Positions 1-8,763 are shown, counted from the stretch's first letter. The stretch is 64,000 nt of DNA from RHKX01 sp963784885 (GCA_963784885.1 CAWATA010000002.1:124001-188000), one strand, 5' to 3'. The notes: generated by a model not told the origin, from the sequence alone. Program-made: numbers and translations.

Positions 1-1112
1 ATCAGGATTCCCGGAGCGCCGCCCTGCTGGTCGGTCGTCTCCCAGGTCTGACCGATCGGCAGGTCGGTGGTCGAGCCGCCGGTCCGGCCCTGGCGGCGCC
101 AGACCCGTTCGTCGTACTGGATCAGCGTCTTGGCGACCGCGCAGAGGTCGATCTCGGCGATGAAACTCGCTTCGCGGCCGGGGAGGGCGGGGGAGAAGTC
201 GACCGAGCGCAGGGCGAAGGTCGGGGCGGCGATGACGAGCCGCTCGCCGGCCACAGTCTCCCCGCCGTCGGTGTCGACCTCGATGCCCGAGTCGCCCCAG
301 CGGACGGCGGTTGCGGGAGCACTCAGCATCGGCGGAGTGACGAGGCGCTTGGTCAGCTCGTCGACGAGGGTCGAGTTGCCGTTCTTGATCCGGTACCGCT
401 CGACCCCGCCGGCGGGCTGGTCGGCGGCGAGGCGCTCTGACAGCGTCACATAGAGCAGCGAAAGGCGTTCGACCGGAAAGCCGTAATCGGACGCGATCCT
501 CGACTCGAGCAGCCAGCGGGCGCGGCCGCCGACGTACATCCGGTCGAGCAGGTCGGCGACCGAGTAGCGGTCCTGGCGGGCGCCGCCGTTTGCCGTTGGG
601 TCGCTTCCCCGGAGCGGACGGGCGAGGCGGTCGATCGCGGCCCAGAAGCGGTCCATCTCGCGTTTCACCGCGGGGGTCGCGAACTCGCTGCCGGTGCGGT
701 TGCGACCGTGGCGATAGACGGTCGCCCGGCGGCGGCCGTAGCCGCTGTAGGCGTTCTCGAGCGGGAGGCCGAAGCGCCTGCAGAGCCGCTGGATCTCGAG
801 CTGTTTGGTGTCGATCGCCTCCGCGCCCGACTCGCCGTGCTGTTCGCTCGCGAAGTCGCGCACCGTGTGGACGCGACCGCCGAGGCGGTCGCGCGCCTCG
901 ATCAGCTGAGCGGAGAACCCGGCGCGTTCGAGCTCGTAGGCGGCGGTCAGCCCGGCGAGCCCGCCACCGAGGACGACGACCCGCCCGCGGCCGGAGGCGA
1001 CGGTGGTCTGCTCGTCGCCGCCGCAGCCCGCGAGGGCGGGACCGGCGACGACGCCGGCGGCGGCGACGGCGGCGGCCCCGAACAGCTCGCGCCGGTTAGG
1101 GCGTCGGTCCAT
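1..1112 (-). CDS. Flavin amine oxidase, Tat lipoprotein (3' end cut by window)
   Basis: This is an FAD-dependent amine oxidase of the monoamine-oxidase fold, expected to oxidise an amine outside the cytoplasm. Twin arginines (RRELFG, residues 7-12), a hydrophobic stretch and an LAGC lipobox at 27-30 indicate a Tat-exported lipoprotein. The dinucleotide-binding GGGLAG is at 49-54 and the second FAD motif ARDRLGGRV follows near residue 73. The gene runs off the window after about 370 residues, so the C-terminal substrate/FAD segment is unseen. A TACCCT box ending 6 nt before the ATG predicts a leaderless transcript and supports this start. Substrate unknown; a cytoplasmic relative lies at 37731. 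Confidence 0.85.
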   Translation of the reverse strand, partial: MDRRPNRRELFGAAAVAAAGVVAGPALAGCGGDEQTTVASGRGRVVVLGGGLAGLTAAYELERAGFSAQLIEARDRLGGRVHTVRDFASEQHGESGAEAIDTKQLEIQRLCRRFGLPLENAYSGYGRRRATVYRHGRNRTGSEFATPAVKREMDRFWAAIDRLARPLRGSDPTANGGARQDRYSVADLLDRMYVGGRARWLLESRIASDYGFPVERLSLLYVTLSERLAADQPAGGVERYRIKNGNSTLVDELTKRLVTPPMLSAPATAVRWGDSGIEVDTDGGETVAGERLVIAAPTFALRSVDFSPALPGREASFIAEIDLCAVAKTLIQYDERVWRRQGRTGGSTTDLPIGQTWETTDQQGGAPGIL

Positions 1113-1186
1113 GCGTCGAGGGTAGCGGCGTGAAAGCTCCGGAAACCCACATCTGGGGTGGCTCTTGGGGCTCCGCCCGATTCCCC

Positions 1187-1192
1187 TAACCT
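1187..1192 (+). promoter_or_regulatory. Predicted -10 box (TAACCT), leaderless start of SDR
   Basis: TAACCT lies 8 nt before the ATG at 1201. It favours 1201 over the in-frame upstream start at 1165, which would place extra residues before the Rossmann fold. Confidence 0.5.
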
Positions 1193-1200
1193 CCGGGTCG

Positions 1201-2115
1201 ATGGATCTGAACGGGAAGGCAGTCCTGATCACGGGGGGAGCGCGGGGGATCGGCGCCGCCGTCGGCGCCGAGTCGGCGCGGCGCGGCGCCCGGGTGGCGC
1301 TCGCCGGCCTCGAGCCCGATCAGCTCGCCGCCACCGCCGAGCGGATCGGCTCCGAGACGCTTCACGTCGAGTGCGACGTCACCGACGCCGATTCGCTCGA
1401 TGCGGCCGTCGCGAGCACCGTCGAGCGCTTCGGCGGCATTGACGTCGTCCTCGCCAACGCCGGGATCGGGACCTACGGAACCGCTGAAAAGGGCGATCCG
1501 GAGGCGTGGCTGCGGACGGTCGACGTCAACCTCGGCGGCGTCTACCGGACCCTGCACGCGACGCTCCCGCACGTGCTTGAGCGGCGCGGCTACATCGGCG
1601 TCGTCTGCTCGATCGCCTCCTTCGCCCCGCTGGCCGGGATGTCGTCCTACAGCGCGTCGAAGGCGGGTGCCGAGGCGCTCGTCCGGGCCGTCCGTCAGGA
1701 GGTCGGCTTCCGCGGAGTCGACGTCGGCGCGATCCACCCATCCTGGATCGACACCGACCTGGTCCGCGAGAGCGAGCTCGACCTGCCGAGCTTCCGCGCG
1801 GCGCGCGCGAAGCTCCCCTGGCCGCTGCGGTCGACGACCTCGGTCGAGGCCTGCGCGCGGGCGATCGTCGACGGCTTCGAGCAGCGGCGGGCGCGGGTGT
1901 TCGTGCCGCGCGCGGCGGCGCTGACCTACTGGCTGCGGAGCCTGATCACGAGCGCCGCCGGCGAGCGGATCGCCGCCGCCGAGTCGGCCGTCCGGGTACC
2001 GCAGATGGAACGTGATCTGGCGGCGCTCGGGCGCTCGGGCAGCGAGCGGACGACGGCCATCAACCACCTGGGAAGTGAAGGCGACCTGGTGGAGGGCGCG
2101 GGGCACGGGGGTTGA
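1201..2115 (+). CDS. Short-chain dehydrogenase/reductase
   Basis: NAD(P)-dependent oxidoreductase of the classical SDR family, 304 residues. The cofactor motif TGGARGIG is at residues 11-18, an NAG motif (ANAGIG) marks the core strand, and the catalytic YSASK (Tyr150, Lys154) follows a Ser in VCSIAS. Starting at 1201 puts the Rossmann fold at the usual distance from the N-terminus. The C-terminal ~60 residues (Arg/Ala-rich) extend past the core, as in SDRs acting on bulky substrates. The gene converges on the GH3 gene with a 12-nt gap. The sequence does not reveal the substrate. Confidence 0.88.
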   Translation: MDLNGKAVLITGGARGIGAAVGAESARRGARVALAGLEPDQLAATAERIGSETLHVECDVTDADSLDAAVASTVERFGGIDVVLANAGIGTYGTAEKGDPEAWLRTVDVNLGGVYRTLHATLPHVLERRGYIGVVCSIASFAPLAGMSSYSASKAGAEALVRAVRQEVGFRGVDVGAIHPSWIDTDLVRESELDLPSFRAARAKLPWPLRSTTSVEACARAIVDGFEQRRARVFVPRAAALTYWLRSLITSAAGERIAAAESAVRVPQMERDLAALGRSGSERTTAINHLGSEGDLVEGAGHGG

Positions 2116-2127
2116 GGTCCGACCGGG

Positions 2128-3294
2128 TCAGCCGAGGGAGCCGCGCAGCGCGACGATGCGCTCGGCGGAGGTTTCGAACGCGGATCGCTCGAGCCGTCCG
2201 CCGCGGAGCGCCGCAACCAGCGTGGCGCTGACGGCGGCGGCCGTGCGCCAGTTGCCGTAGAGGAGCAGGTCGCTGCCGGCACCGGCGGCCGCAAGTGCCA
2301 CCTCATCGCGCTCACCCCATGCTCGAGCGGCGGCGGCGTCGAGCGAGTCGGTGATCGAGACCCCCGCGTAGCCGATCCGGTCGCGGAGCTCACCGGTCGC
2401 GATCTCGGGCGCGAGCGCGGCGGGCCGGGGCGAGAGGGCCGGATATGTCGCTAGCCCGAGCATGATCAGCTCGCCGCCGGCCTCGGAGAAGGCGGCGAAT
2501 GGCGCCATGTCCGCCCTCCGGAGAGCGGTCGCGCCGAGGTCGATCCGCTGCGAGGCGAAGTCGGTGTTGGTCGTCGCGCCGCCGAGTCCGGGGAAGTGCT
2601 TGGCGGTCGCGGCGACGCCGCCCTCGTCGAGTCCCGCGGCGAACCCGTCGACGCCGGTGGCGACGACCTCGGCGGGCCTGCTGCCGAACGCGCGCTCCTC
2701 GGCCGCGATCGCAGCGCCGGGACGTGCGAGGTCGAGGACCGGAGCGAGGTCGACGTTGACCCCGGCGGCGAGGAGGGATGCGGCCGTGGCCCGGCCCTGC
2801 GCACGCGCGTAATCGGCTCCCCGCTCCGCCAGCTGCCGGGCCGATGCGGCGGGCGGCCCGGGCAGGCGCTCGACCTGCCCGCCCTCCTGGTCGGTCATCA
2901 CGAGCAGCGGCGCGTCGACGGGCGCGCGGGCAGCGGCGCGCTGGAGCTCCGCGGTCATCTGCCGGTCGGCGCGGCCGCCTGTCAGGTTGTCCTCGAAGAG
3001 GATGACGCCGGCGAGCTCACCCGCCGCCAGCATGCGCAGCAGGCCGCGCGGAGGTTCGGTGCCGTCGAAGCCCGCGACGAGGCGCTGGCCGGCGATCTGG
3101 GGCGCCGTCATGCCTGCGAGCGGGTCGGGCGGGGGCGGGGGCGGGGTCTCGGCACCACCACCGCCGGCGATCAGGCCGGCGAGGAGGGCGACGACGGCCG
3201 CCACCGCCGTGAGCACCGCCAGCGCGGTTCGGCGGCGCCGGCGAGCCGGTGGGGCCCGGCGGCGGGCGCGCCGCGATTCGGGGTCCGGGGGCAT
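2128..3294 (-). CDS. Secreted glycoside hydrolase family 3 (beta-N-acetylhexosaminidase type)
   Basis: GH3 hydrolase of the NagZ-like, single-domain type (388 residues), probably cleaving N-acetylglucosamine-containing wall fragments. A basic N-terminus (RRRRRT) leads into one hydrophobic segment (about residues 24-45) and a proline-rich linker, so the enzyme is exported or membrane-anchored. The family motif KHFPGLGGATTNTDF and the later SITDSLDA, whose Asp matches the position of the family nucleophile, are present. TAGCCT ends 7 nt before the ATG, again a leaderless layout. Cytoplasmic NagZ recycling enzymes lack the signal, so an extracytoplasmic wall-turnover role is inferred. Confidence 0.85.
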   Translation of the reverse strand: MPPDPESRRARRRAPPARRRRRTALAVLTAVAAVVALLAGLIAGGGGAETPPPPPPDPLAGMTAPQIAGQRLVAGFDGTEPPRGLLRMLAAGELAGVILFEDNLTGGRADRQMTAELQRAAARAPVDAPLLVMTDQEGGQVERLPGPPAASARQLAERGADYARAQGRATAASLLAAGVNVDLAPVLDLARPGAAIAAEERAFGSRPAEVVATGVDGFAAGLDEGGVAATAKHFPGLGGATTNTDFASQRIDLGATALRRADMAPFAAFSEAGGELIMLGLATYPALSPRPAALAPEIATGELRDRIGYAGVSITDSLDAAAARAWGERDEVALAAAGAGSDLLLYGNWRTAAAVSATLVAALRGGRLERSAFETSAERIVALRGSLG

Positions 3295-3349
3295 GCCCGC
3301 GAGGCTAGATGCTCAGCAGCCGTGGGTCCGCACCGGCGGCGGGCGGGCG

Positions 3350-4621
3350 TCAGGTGTCGGCGCCGACTCCGGTTCCGCGCTCGGCGGCAGCCGCGTCGGC
3401 AACCCGCGGGCTGCCACTCCAGTGCGGCTTCGCGAACAGGATCTGGACGTCGCGAATGCGGGTCTCGGCGAAGCCGCCCTCGCTGAGAGCGAGGTAGAAG
3501 CACCAGGTGCGCTGGAAGCGGTCGTCGTAGCCGAGCTCCTCGAGTCGCTCGGCGGCGGCCTCGAAGCGCTCGCGCCAGGCACGCAGGGTCAGTACGTAGC
3601 TCGGGGAGATGTCCTCGAGCGCAACCGTACGCAGGTCGGTCTGGTGAGCGATCGACCGCTGGATCGACTCGACCGAAGGCAGGCAGCCGCCCGGGAAGAT
3701 GACCTCGTTGGCGAAGCTCCGGGTTCGCTTCTCGATCTCGTAGGCACGGTCGGCGACGCAGATCGCCTGGAGGAAGAAGAGGCCGTGCGGGTTGAGCAGC
3801 TCCGAGCAATGGCGGAAGTAGGTGTCGAACCACTCCCAGCCGACGGCCTCGATCATCTCCAGCGAGACGAGCTTGTCGTAGGTGCCCCGGAGGTCGCGGT
3901 AGTCGGAGCCGACGACCGTGACCAGGTCCTCGAGCCCGGCTGCGGTGACCCGCGCCTCGGCGTACTCGCGCTGCTCGCGGGAGATCGTCGTCGTCGTCAC
4001 CCGGCAGCCGCGGGAGGAGGCGGCGTGGACCGCCATCCCGCCCCAGCCGGTGCCGATCTCGAGCAGATGATCGGACGACTTCAGCTCGAGCGCGTCGCAG
4101 ATCCGGTCGAGGCGGATGTGCTGGGCCCGCTCCAGCGTCTCCTCGCCGCTCTCGTAGTAGGCGCATGAGTACATCATCGCCTCGCGGTCGAGGAAGAGCT
4201 CGAACATCTCGTTGCCGAGGTCGTAGTGGGCGGCGATGTTCGAGCGGGCCCCGGAGCGCGTGTTGAGGTGCCCGAGGCTGCTGAGGCGCTGGAAGGGGAG
4301 AAGCAGCGGTGCGATCCGGCGTCGCAGCGGATCGGCGCGGCCGATGTCGCGGGCGGCGATCCGGAGCAGGCCCGGCAGGTCGTCGGTGTCCCAGAGGCGT
4401 TCGGCGTAGGTCTCGCCGAGGGCGATGCTCTTCGACCGGACGAGGCGCCGGTAGACGCCCGGGTCTGCGACCTCGACCCGGGCTCGGAGCGGGGCCGAGG
4501 TCGGCCCGAAGTTACGGATCTCGCCGCCGGGAAAGAGCTCCTCGAGTTCGAGCGCCCCTGCCTCGAGACGGCGCAGCACCGCGTGGACGATGCGCCTCCA
4601 CGGGTCGGCCCCCGGCTGCAT
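3350..4621 (-). CDS. Cyclopropane-fatty-acyl-phospholipid synthase-like methyltransferase
   Basis: SAM-dependent methyltransferase of the CFA synthase family, 423 residues, modifying unsaturated acyl chains in membrane lipids. The SAM-binding LEIGTGWGG motif and the family's downstream blocks (SLEMIEAVG, FFLQAICV, FPGGCLPS) are clear, and the N-terminal lipid-binding region is present. The ATG shares its A with the stop of the upstream DUF1365 gene (TGATG), so translation is coupled. It is the last gene of SRPBCC-FAD oxidoreductase-DUF1365-CFA. In proteobacteria the same gene set recurs, sometimes under singlet-oxygen control and linked to furan or other modified fatty acids; the exact product here cannot be read from sequence. 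Confidence 0.88.
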   Translation of the reverse strand: MQPGADPWRRIVHAVLRRLEAGALELEELFPGGEIRNFGPTSAPLRARVEVADPGVYRRLVRSKSIALGETYAERLWDTDDLPGLLRIAARDIGRADPLRRRIAPLLLPFQRLSSLGHLNTRSGARSNIAAHYDLGNEMFELFLDREAMMYSCAYYESGEETLERAQHIRLDRICDALELKSSDHLLEIGTGWGGMAVHAASSRGCRVTTTTISREQREYAEARVTAAGLEDLVTVVGSDYRDLRGTYDKLVSLEMIEAVGWEWFDTYFRHCSELLNPHGLFFLQAICVADRAYEIEKRTRSFANEVIFPGGCLPSVESIQRSIAHQTDLRTVALEDISPSYVLTLRAWRERFEAAAERLEELGYDDRFQRTWCFYLALSEGGFAETRIRDVQILFAKPHWSGSPRVADAAAAERGTGVGADT

Positions 4622-5427
4622 CAGCCCCGGTCGGCGGGCGGACGGTGATAAGGCGCACCCTTGAGCTTCAGCCGCGCTGCGTTGAGGTAGATCCGGGCGA
4701 GCGTCGAGGCCGTCATGGGCGGATAGCGGAACAGTATCTCGGCCATGGCCCGCGGCGACAACTCGCGTCGCCGGAGGCTGAGGCCGGCGGAGAAGATGGT
4801 GCGCCCGCTCGCGTCGCGATTGGAGATCGAGACCTCCAGTCGCTCTCCCGGCTCGGTCGCCGACCACTCGTAGGTCTGCTCCATCGGCATGAAGGGCGAG
4901 ACGTGCAGGCGCTTTGCGAACTCGCCCCGGAGCCCCTCTGATCCGGCTTCGAGCACGTAGCAGTGGCGCCGCCCCCAGGGCGTGTTGGTGACCTCGGCGA
5001 TCATCGCCGCGATCCCGCCCTTCCCGTAGGCGAAGTAGAAGGAGACCGGGTTGAAGCCGATCCCCCAGTAGCGGGGATTGGCGAGCATCAGCACCGGTCC
5101 CGTCGGCCGGGACCCGGTCCGTTCGGCGACGAGCTCGCGGGCGGCGTCGCCGAGCGCCAGTCCCTCGCCGTGGCCGCGCAGGTAATCGGAGCGCCGGTAC
5201 CGCGCCGGCGCTCGGCGCCGAGCGGACCAGAGCGGGATCGGGTCGAGCAGGCGGGGAAGCTCGCCGACGTCGACGAGCGGCAGGAAGATCGGGTAGCGGA
5301 AGCCGTGCTCGACCGGCTCGCTGCGGCCGTGCGTCACCCACCCCTCGTAGATCGCCGAACGCGGCGCCGGCGGAGTCGCCGGCGCCGCGGGGGCGGGGGA
5401 GATGCGCTCGGCGAGCGCCGTGCTCAC
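4621..5427 (-). CDS. DUF1365 family protein
   Basis: This is a 268-residue DUF1365 protein, a family of unknown biochemical function that usually sits beside CFA-like methyltransferases and FAD oxidoreductases. Characteristic blocks include YEGWVTHGR near the N-terminus, NPRYWGIGFNPVSFYF centrally and FMPMEQTYEW later. The GTG start at 5427 overlaps the stop of the upstream flavoprotein as GTGA, and the stop overlaps the CFA start. This tight coupling implies one lipid-modification pathway acting at the membrane. The N-terminal 25 residues are Ala/Pro-rich and poorly family-like, so a start slightly downstream is possible. Confidence 0.85.
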   Translation of the reverse strand: MSTALAERISPAPAAPATPPAPRSAIYEGWVTHGRSEPVEHGFRYPIFLPLVDVGELPRLLDPIPLWSARRRAPARYRRSDYLRGHGEGLALGDAARELVAERTGSRPTGPVLMLANPRYWGIGFNPVSFYFAYGKGGIAAMIAEVTNTPWGRRHCYVLEAGSEGLRGEFAKRLHVSPFMPMEQTYEWSATEPGERLEVSISNRDASGRTIFSAGLSLRRRELSPRAMAEILFRYPPMTASTLARIYLNAARLKLKGAPYHRPPADRG

Positions 5428-6776
5428 GCCGCCTCCGCCAGCACGCCGGCCTCGTCCACGGACTCGTCGAGGCCCGGAAGCGGCGCCGGCGACGAGACCA
5501 TCCCCGGCCCGCGCCCGCCGAGCGCGGCGGCGACGCGGAGTGCCGACCAGGCGCCGTCCTCGTGGAAGCCCCAGCGCCAGTAGGCGCCGCAGTAGTGGAC
5601 GCGGTCGGTGCCGCTGATCTCCTCCCATCGGGCCTGCGCCGCGATGCCCTCCCTCGTGAAGACGGGATGGGCGTAGTCGATCCTCCGGATCACCTTCGCC
5701 GGATCGATCGCCTCGGTGCGGTTGAGCGTCACCAGGTAGCGCTCCGAGCTGGTCAGCGACTGCAGGCGGTTCATGTCGTAGGTGACGGTCGTTCGCCCGG
5801 TGGGCTCGTCGCTGAGGTGGAAGTTCCAGCTCGCCCAGGCACTGCGACGGCGCGGCAGCAGGGCCGTGTCGGTGTGCAGCACCGCCTCGTTCGGCTGATA
5901 GGGGAAGGCGCCGAGAAGCTCGCGCTCGACCCGGTTCGGATCGGCGAGGATCGCCAGCGCCTGGTCGGCGTGGCAGGCGAGGACCGCCTCGTCGAAGTGC
6001 TCCTCGCCGTCGCCGGCCTCGAGAGCGATGCCTCCGCCGGGAACGCGGCGCAGGCGCTGGACCGGGGTCCGGAGGCGGATCCGGTCGGCGAACGGCTTGG
6101 TCAGGGCCTCGACGTAGCGTCGCGAGCCGCCGGGGATCGTCCGCCAGGTCGGGCGGTTGCGGATCTGAAGGACGCCGTGGTTTTCGAAGAACGTCGCCAG
6201 AAACGACGCCGGAAAGCTCCACATCTGCTCCGGGTCCGCCGACCAGACCGCCGAAACCTGGGGAACGATCAGGCGGTCGATGAAGTACTCGGAGTAGCCG
6301 CCCCGCTCGAGGAAGTCGCGTAGCGAGGGGCCGCCGTCGGTCGTGCCGTCGAGCCCGACCAGGTCGCGGGCCTCGCGGTTGAATCGCACGAGGTCGGAGA
6401 GCATCCGGATGAACTGCGGATCGACCAGGTGCCGGGGACGGGCGAAGATCCCGCGGGCGCCGCGGGCCGCCCACTCGAACCGGCCGCGGCCGTCGGAGAC
6501 CCCGAAGCTCATGTTGGCCGGCTGGCTCGGCACGCCGAGCTCGGCGAGCATCGCCTCGAAGTTCGGGTAGTTGCGGTCGTTGAAGACTATGAACCCGGTG
6601 TCGACTTCCACCGGCCCGCCGGGTTCCTCGACCGTGACGGTGTTCGTGTGGCCACCGGCGTAGTCGCCGGCCTCGAACACGGCGATCTCGTGGCCGGCCC
6701 GGTGGAGCTCGGCCGCGGCCAGCATCCCGGAGATGCCGGTGCCGACCACAGCGATGCGGCGAGGCGACGTCTTCAC
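5424..6776 (-). CDS. FAD/NAD(P)-binding amine-oxidase-like protein of lipid operon
   Basis: A 450-residue flavoprotein of the NAD(P)-binding-Rossmann/amine-oxidase superfamily. The N-terminal GTGISGMLAAAEL (about 13-25) and AGGHTNTV are the FAD motifs; TGFIVFNDRNYPNF is typical of the subfamily that accompanies DUF1365 and CFA-like genes. It probably desaturates or oxidises a membrane acyl chain before or after methyl transfer, though this is inference from context. The GTG start overlaps the upstream SRPBCC stop as GTGA, and its own stop overlaps the DUF1365 GTG in the same way. Confidence 0.85.
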   Translation of the reverse strand: MKTSPRRIAVVGTGISGMLAAAELHRAGHEIAVFEAGDYAGGHTNTVTVEEPGGPVEVDTGFIVFNDRNYPNFEAMLAELGVPSQPANMSFGVSDGRGRFEWAARGARGIFARPRHLVDPQFIRMLSDLVRFNREARDLVGLDGTTDGGPSLRDFLERGGYSEYFIDRLIVPQVSAVWSADPEQMWSFPASFLATFFENHGVLQIRNRPTWRTIPGGSRRYVEALTKPFADRIRLRTPVQRLRRVPGGGIALEAGDGEEHFDEAVLACHADQALAILADPNRVERELLGAFPYQPNEAVLHTDTALLPRRRSAWASWNFHLSDEPTGRTTVTYDMNRLQSLTSSERYLVTLNRTEAIDPAKVIRRIDYAHPVFTREGIAAQARWEEISGTDRVHYCGAYWRWGFHEDGAWSALRVAAALGGRGPGMVSSPAPLPGLDESVDEAGVLAEAA

Positions 6777-7228
6777 GGGGCCACCTCCGGCGGAGCCTGG
6801 GCGAGGCGGTCGCGCAGCCCATCCCGCGCCGCGTCGCCGATCCGCCGGAACGCGAGGCGCATCGGCAGCTCCGCGAGCCTGGCGATGCCCTTCATCGCGA
6901 GATCGGCGTCGTAGGTGACGAGCGTGCCGCCGCCGGGACGCTGGTCGAACGTCAACTCGTCGAGCGACGTGAACGTGCCGGTCTCGGCCCGGAGCAGGAC
7001 ACGGCGCGGCGGCTCGATCTCGATCGTCTCGTAGGTCAGGGTGCTCTCGCGACCCATATAGGAGGTCGTCACCTCGAAGCGAGCTCCCGCTGCGAGCGGC
7101 TCGCCGGCGTGACGGGTGGCGCGCACCACTCCGGGATCCCAGTCGGAGATGTTGGCGAAATCGGCGAGGTAGGCGAAGGCCTCCTCGCGGTTCCATTCGG
7201 TTTCAGCAGTTGCGGTGTATCTGGCCAT
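6773..7228 (-). CDS. SRPBCC (START-like) family protein
   Basis: A 151-residue polyketide-cyclase/START-like protein, a helix-grip fold that binds hydrophobic ligands. The N-terminal TEWNREEAFAYLADF and WDPGV pattern and the C-terminal amphipathic helix fit the family. It heads the four-gene lipid operon and may bind or present the acyl substrate, although no catalytic residues can be named. Unlike many genes here it has a recognisable Shine-Dalgarno sequence (GAAGGAAAG about 5 nt before the ATG), so this operon is probably not leaderless. Confidence 0.82.
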   Translation of the reverse strand: MARYTATAETEWNREEAFAYLADFANISDWDPGVVRATRHAGEPLAAGARFEVTTSYMGRESTLTYETIEIEPPRRVLLRAETGTFTSLDELTFDQRPGGGTLVTYDADLAMKGIARLAELPMRLAFRRIGDAARDGLRDRLAQAPPEVAP

Positions 7229-7257
7229 CGTCTTTCCTTCTTTCGCGTCGACTCGTC

Positions 7258-7274
7258 CACCGGATCAACCGGTG
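7258..7274. promoter_or_regulatory. Inverted repeat CACCGG-N5-CCGGTG upstream of lipid operon
   Basis: A perfect 6-bp inverted repeat with a 5-bp spacer lies about 30 bp before the SRPBCC start, in the divergent promoter region with the HD gene. It is a candidate operator. It contains TGATCC on the minus strand (7267-7262), 18 bp before AAAGA, reminiscent of the singlet-oxygen sigma factor promoters of proteobacteria; this is weak evidence. Confidence 0.3.
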
Positions 7275-7327
7275 AACCGAATTCGTCAGCTGGGCGGGGG
7301 ATGCAGGGACCGCCGTCCCGCGGGGGC

Positions 7328-7333
7328 TATCGT
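7328..7333 (+). promoter_or_regulatory. Predicted -10 box (TATCGT), leaderless HD gene
   Basis: TATCGT ends 7 nt before the GTG at 7341 and selects that start over the in-frame start at 7215, which overlaps the divergent SRPBCC coding region. Confidence 0.45.
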
Positions 7334-7340
7334 GCGCCGC

Positions 7341-7886
7341 GTGACGACCGCGCCCGACTTCATCGCCGGACGGGATCTCGTCGGCCGTGCCTACGAGTAC
7401 GCCCAGCGCGTCTACTCGGGCCCGGGGCTCGAGCCGGGGGCCGGCATCGAGCATCCGCTCGCGGTTGCGGCGATCATCGCCGGCGCCGGATTCGGCGACG
7501 ACGCTGTCGCGGCGGCGCTGCTGCACGACATCGTCGAGGACTCGACGACGACCGCCGAGGAGGTTCGCGCCGGCTTCGGCCCGGAGGTCGGTGGGTGGGT
7601 GGAGGTGCTGACCGAGGACATCTCGATCGCCGATTACCACGAGCGGAAGCACGAGCACCGCCATCGGGTGCTCGGCGGCGGATCCGTGACCGCCTCGATC
7701 TACCTCGCCGACAAGCTGGCGCGGACCCGGGCGATCATTGCCGGCGACGGGATCATCGACCCCGATCGCCTCGAGCACTACTGGGACACGCTGGAGCTCT
7801 TCGCCGGGCGCCGGCCCGAGCTTCCGTTCCTCGGCGAGCTTGCCGAGGAACTCCCGGCCCTGAGGCCCGAGGAGCGGACCGGCTAG
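7341..7886 (+). CDS. Small stand-alone HD-domain phosphohydrolase
   Basis: A 181-residue metal-dependent HD hydrolase resembling the hydrolase half of RelA/SpoT. It shows HPLAVAAII (first His), LLHDIVEDS (the HD pair plus ED) and ADKLARTR, the order seen in (p)ppGpp hydrolases and the small Mesh1-type enzymes. No synthetase, TGS or ACT domain is present. Start chosen at GTG 7341 from the -10 spacing; GTG 7332 is an alternative. It converges on the MerR gene, the two stop codons sharing the 4-bp palindrome CTAG. Whether the substrate is ppGpp or another nucleotide cannot be told. Confidence 0.75.
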   Translation: MTTAPDFIAGRDLVGRAYEYAQRVYSGPGLEPGAGIEHPLAVAAIIAGAGFGDDAVAAALLHDIVEDSTTTAEEVRAGFGPEVGGWVEVLTEDISIADYHERKHEHRHRVLGGGSVTASIYLADKLARTRAIIAGDGIIDPDRLEHYWDTLELFAGRRPELPFLGELAEELPALRPEERTG

Positions 7887-8623
7887 CCGAGCTCCTTCTG
7901 GAGCTGGCGCTCGACGGCCTGCGTCATCACGACCCCGAAGCTGGCCATCACCGCCTGCGTGGCGAGCGGACGCAGGCGTTCGAGTGCCTCCCCGGCCGCG
8001 GCGAGGTCCTCCTCGGTCAGGGCGGCGGCGGATCGCATCGGTTGCAGGACGTCCTTGACGAAGAGGCGCACGAACTCCTTCGCGATCGCGGTCGTGTGCT
8101 TGTTGATCGAGTCGCCGACCGCGACCGCGTGCTCGAGCGGGATGCCGAGCTCGGTCAGGTCGCGCCCGGCGCGGAGCAGCGTCGGGGAGGGGACCTCCCA
8201 GGTCCCGTCGGCGATCGGCCGGATCAGGCCGATCTTCTCCGCCTTCGCGACGAGCTTGCGATCGGGAGGGTCGCCGAAGGTCTGGCCGATTCCCTCCGAG
8301 TCGACGACCTCGGGCTCCTCGCTGCCGAACGGCTCCAGCAGGGCCCGCTGGAACTCGAGCGCTCCGCGGCTGCCGGTTCGGGCGCCCATCTCGAGCAGGC
8401 GCTCGATCGACTTCAGGTTGAAGCCCTGGGCCTGCATGTCCTGGATCAGCCGGATCCGGGCGAGGTGCACGGGGCCGTAGTAGCCGGTCCGGGCCCGCAC
8501 GACCGGGGCGGGAAGCAGGCCGCGCGACTGGTGGGCGCGGATGTTGCGAGCCGTCATTCCGCTCTCGCGGGCGAGCTCGTCGATCGTCATCTCGTCGGCG
8601 ATCGCCGACGTCTCTTCTGCCAT
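7883..8623 (-). CDS. MerR family transcriptional regulator
   Basis: A 246-residue one-component regulator. The N-terminal winged helix (TIDELARESGMTARNIRAHQSRGLL, split across residues 13-37) is a standard MerR HTH with the wing ARTGYYG, followed by the long dimerisation helix. Residues 100-246 form a large C-terminal domain without cysteines arranged for metal binding, so it probably senses a bulky organic ligand or a protein. TAGGCT ends 6 nt before the ATG (leaderless). Its own upstream region (8624-8763) carries an AT-rich quasi-palindrome that could be its operator. It lies downstream of the SDR gene on the same strand. Confidence 0.85.
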   Translation of the reverse strand: MAEETSAIADEMTIDELARESGMTARNIRAHQSRGLLPAPVVRARTGYYGPVHLARIRLIQDMQAQGFNLKSIERLLEMGARTGSRGALEFQRALLEPFGSEEPEVVDSEGIGQTFGDPPDRKLVAKAEKIGLIRPIADGTWEVPSPTLLRAGRDLTELGIPLEHAVAVGDSINKHTTAIAKEFVRLFVKDVLQPMRSAAALTEEDLAAAGEALERLRPLATQAVMASFGVVMTQAVERQLQKELG

Positions 8624-8656
8624 CGGCGAAGCCTAGCTGTGCTGCGACATGAAGCG

Positions 8657-8677
8657 GTGTTACATGCATCTGAACAC
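8657..8677. promoter_or_regulatory. AT-rich quasi-palindrome, possible MerR operator
   Basis: GTGTT and AACAC arms flank a central ATGCAT in an otherwise very GC-rich region, just upstream of the MerR promoter (TAGGCT at 8635-8630). An autoregulatory site is plausible. Confidence 0.3.
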
Positions 8678-8763
8678 GGTTGTCGGGGTCGGATCGACCG
8701 GGGCCGCCTTCGTCCATCAGGGGGAGGGGAGGACGCCGGCGACCCCGATCGATCCGCGGCCGT

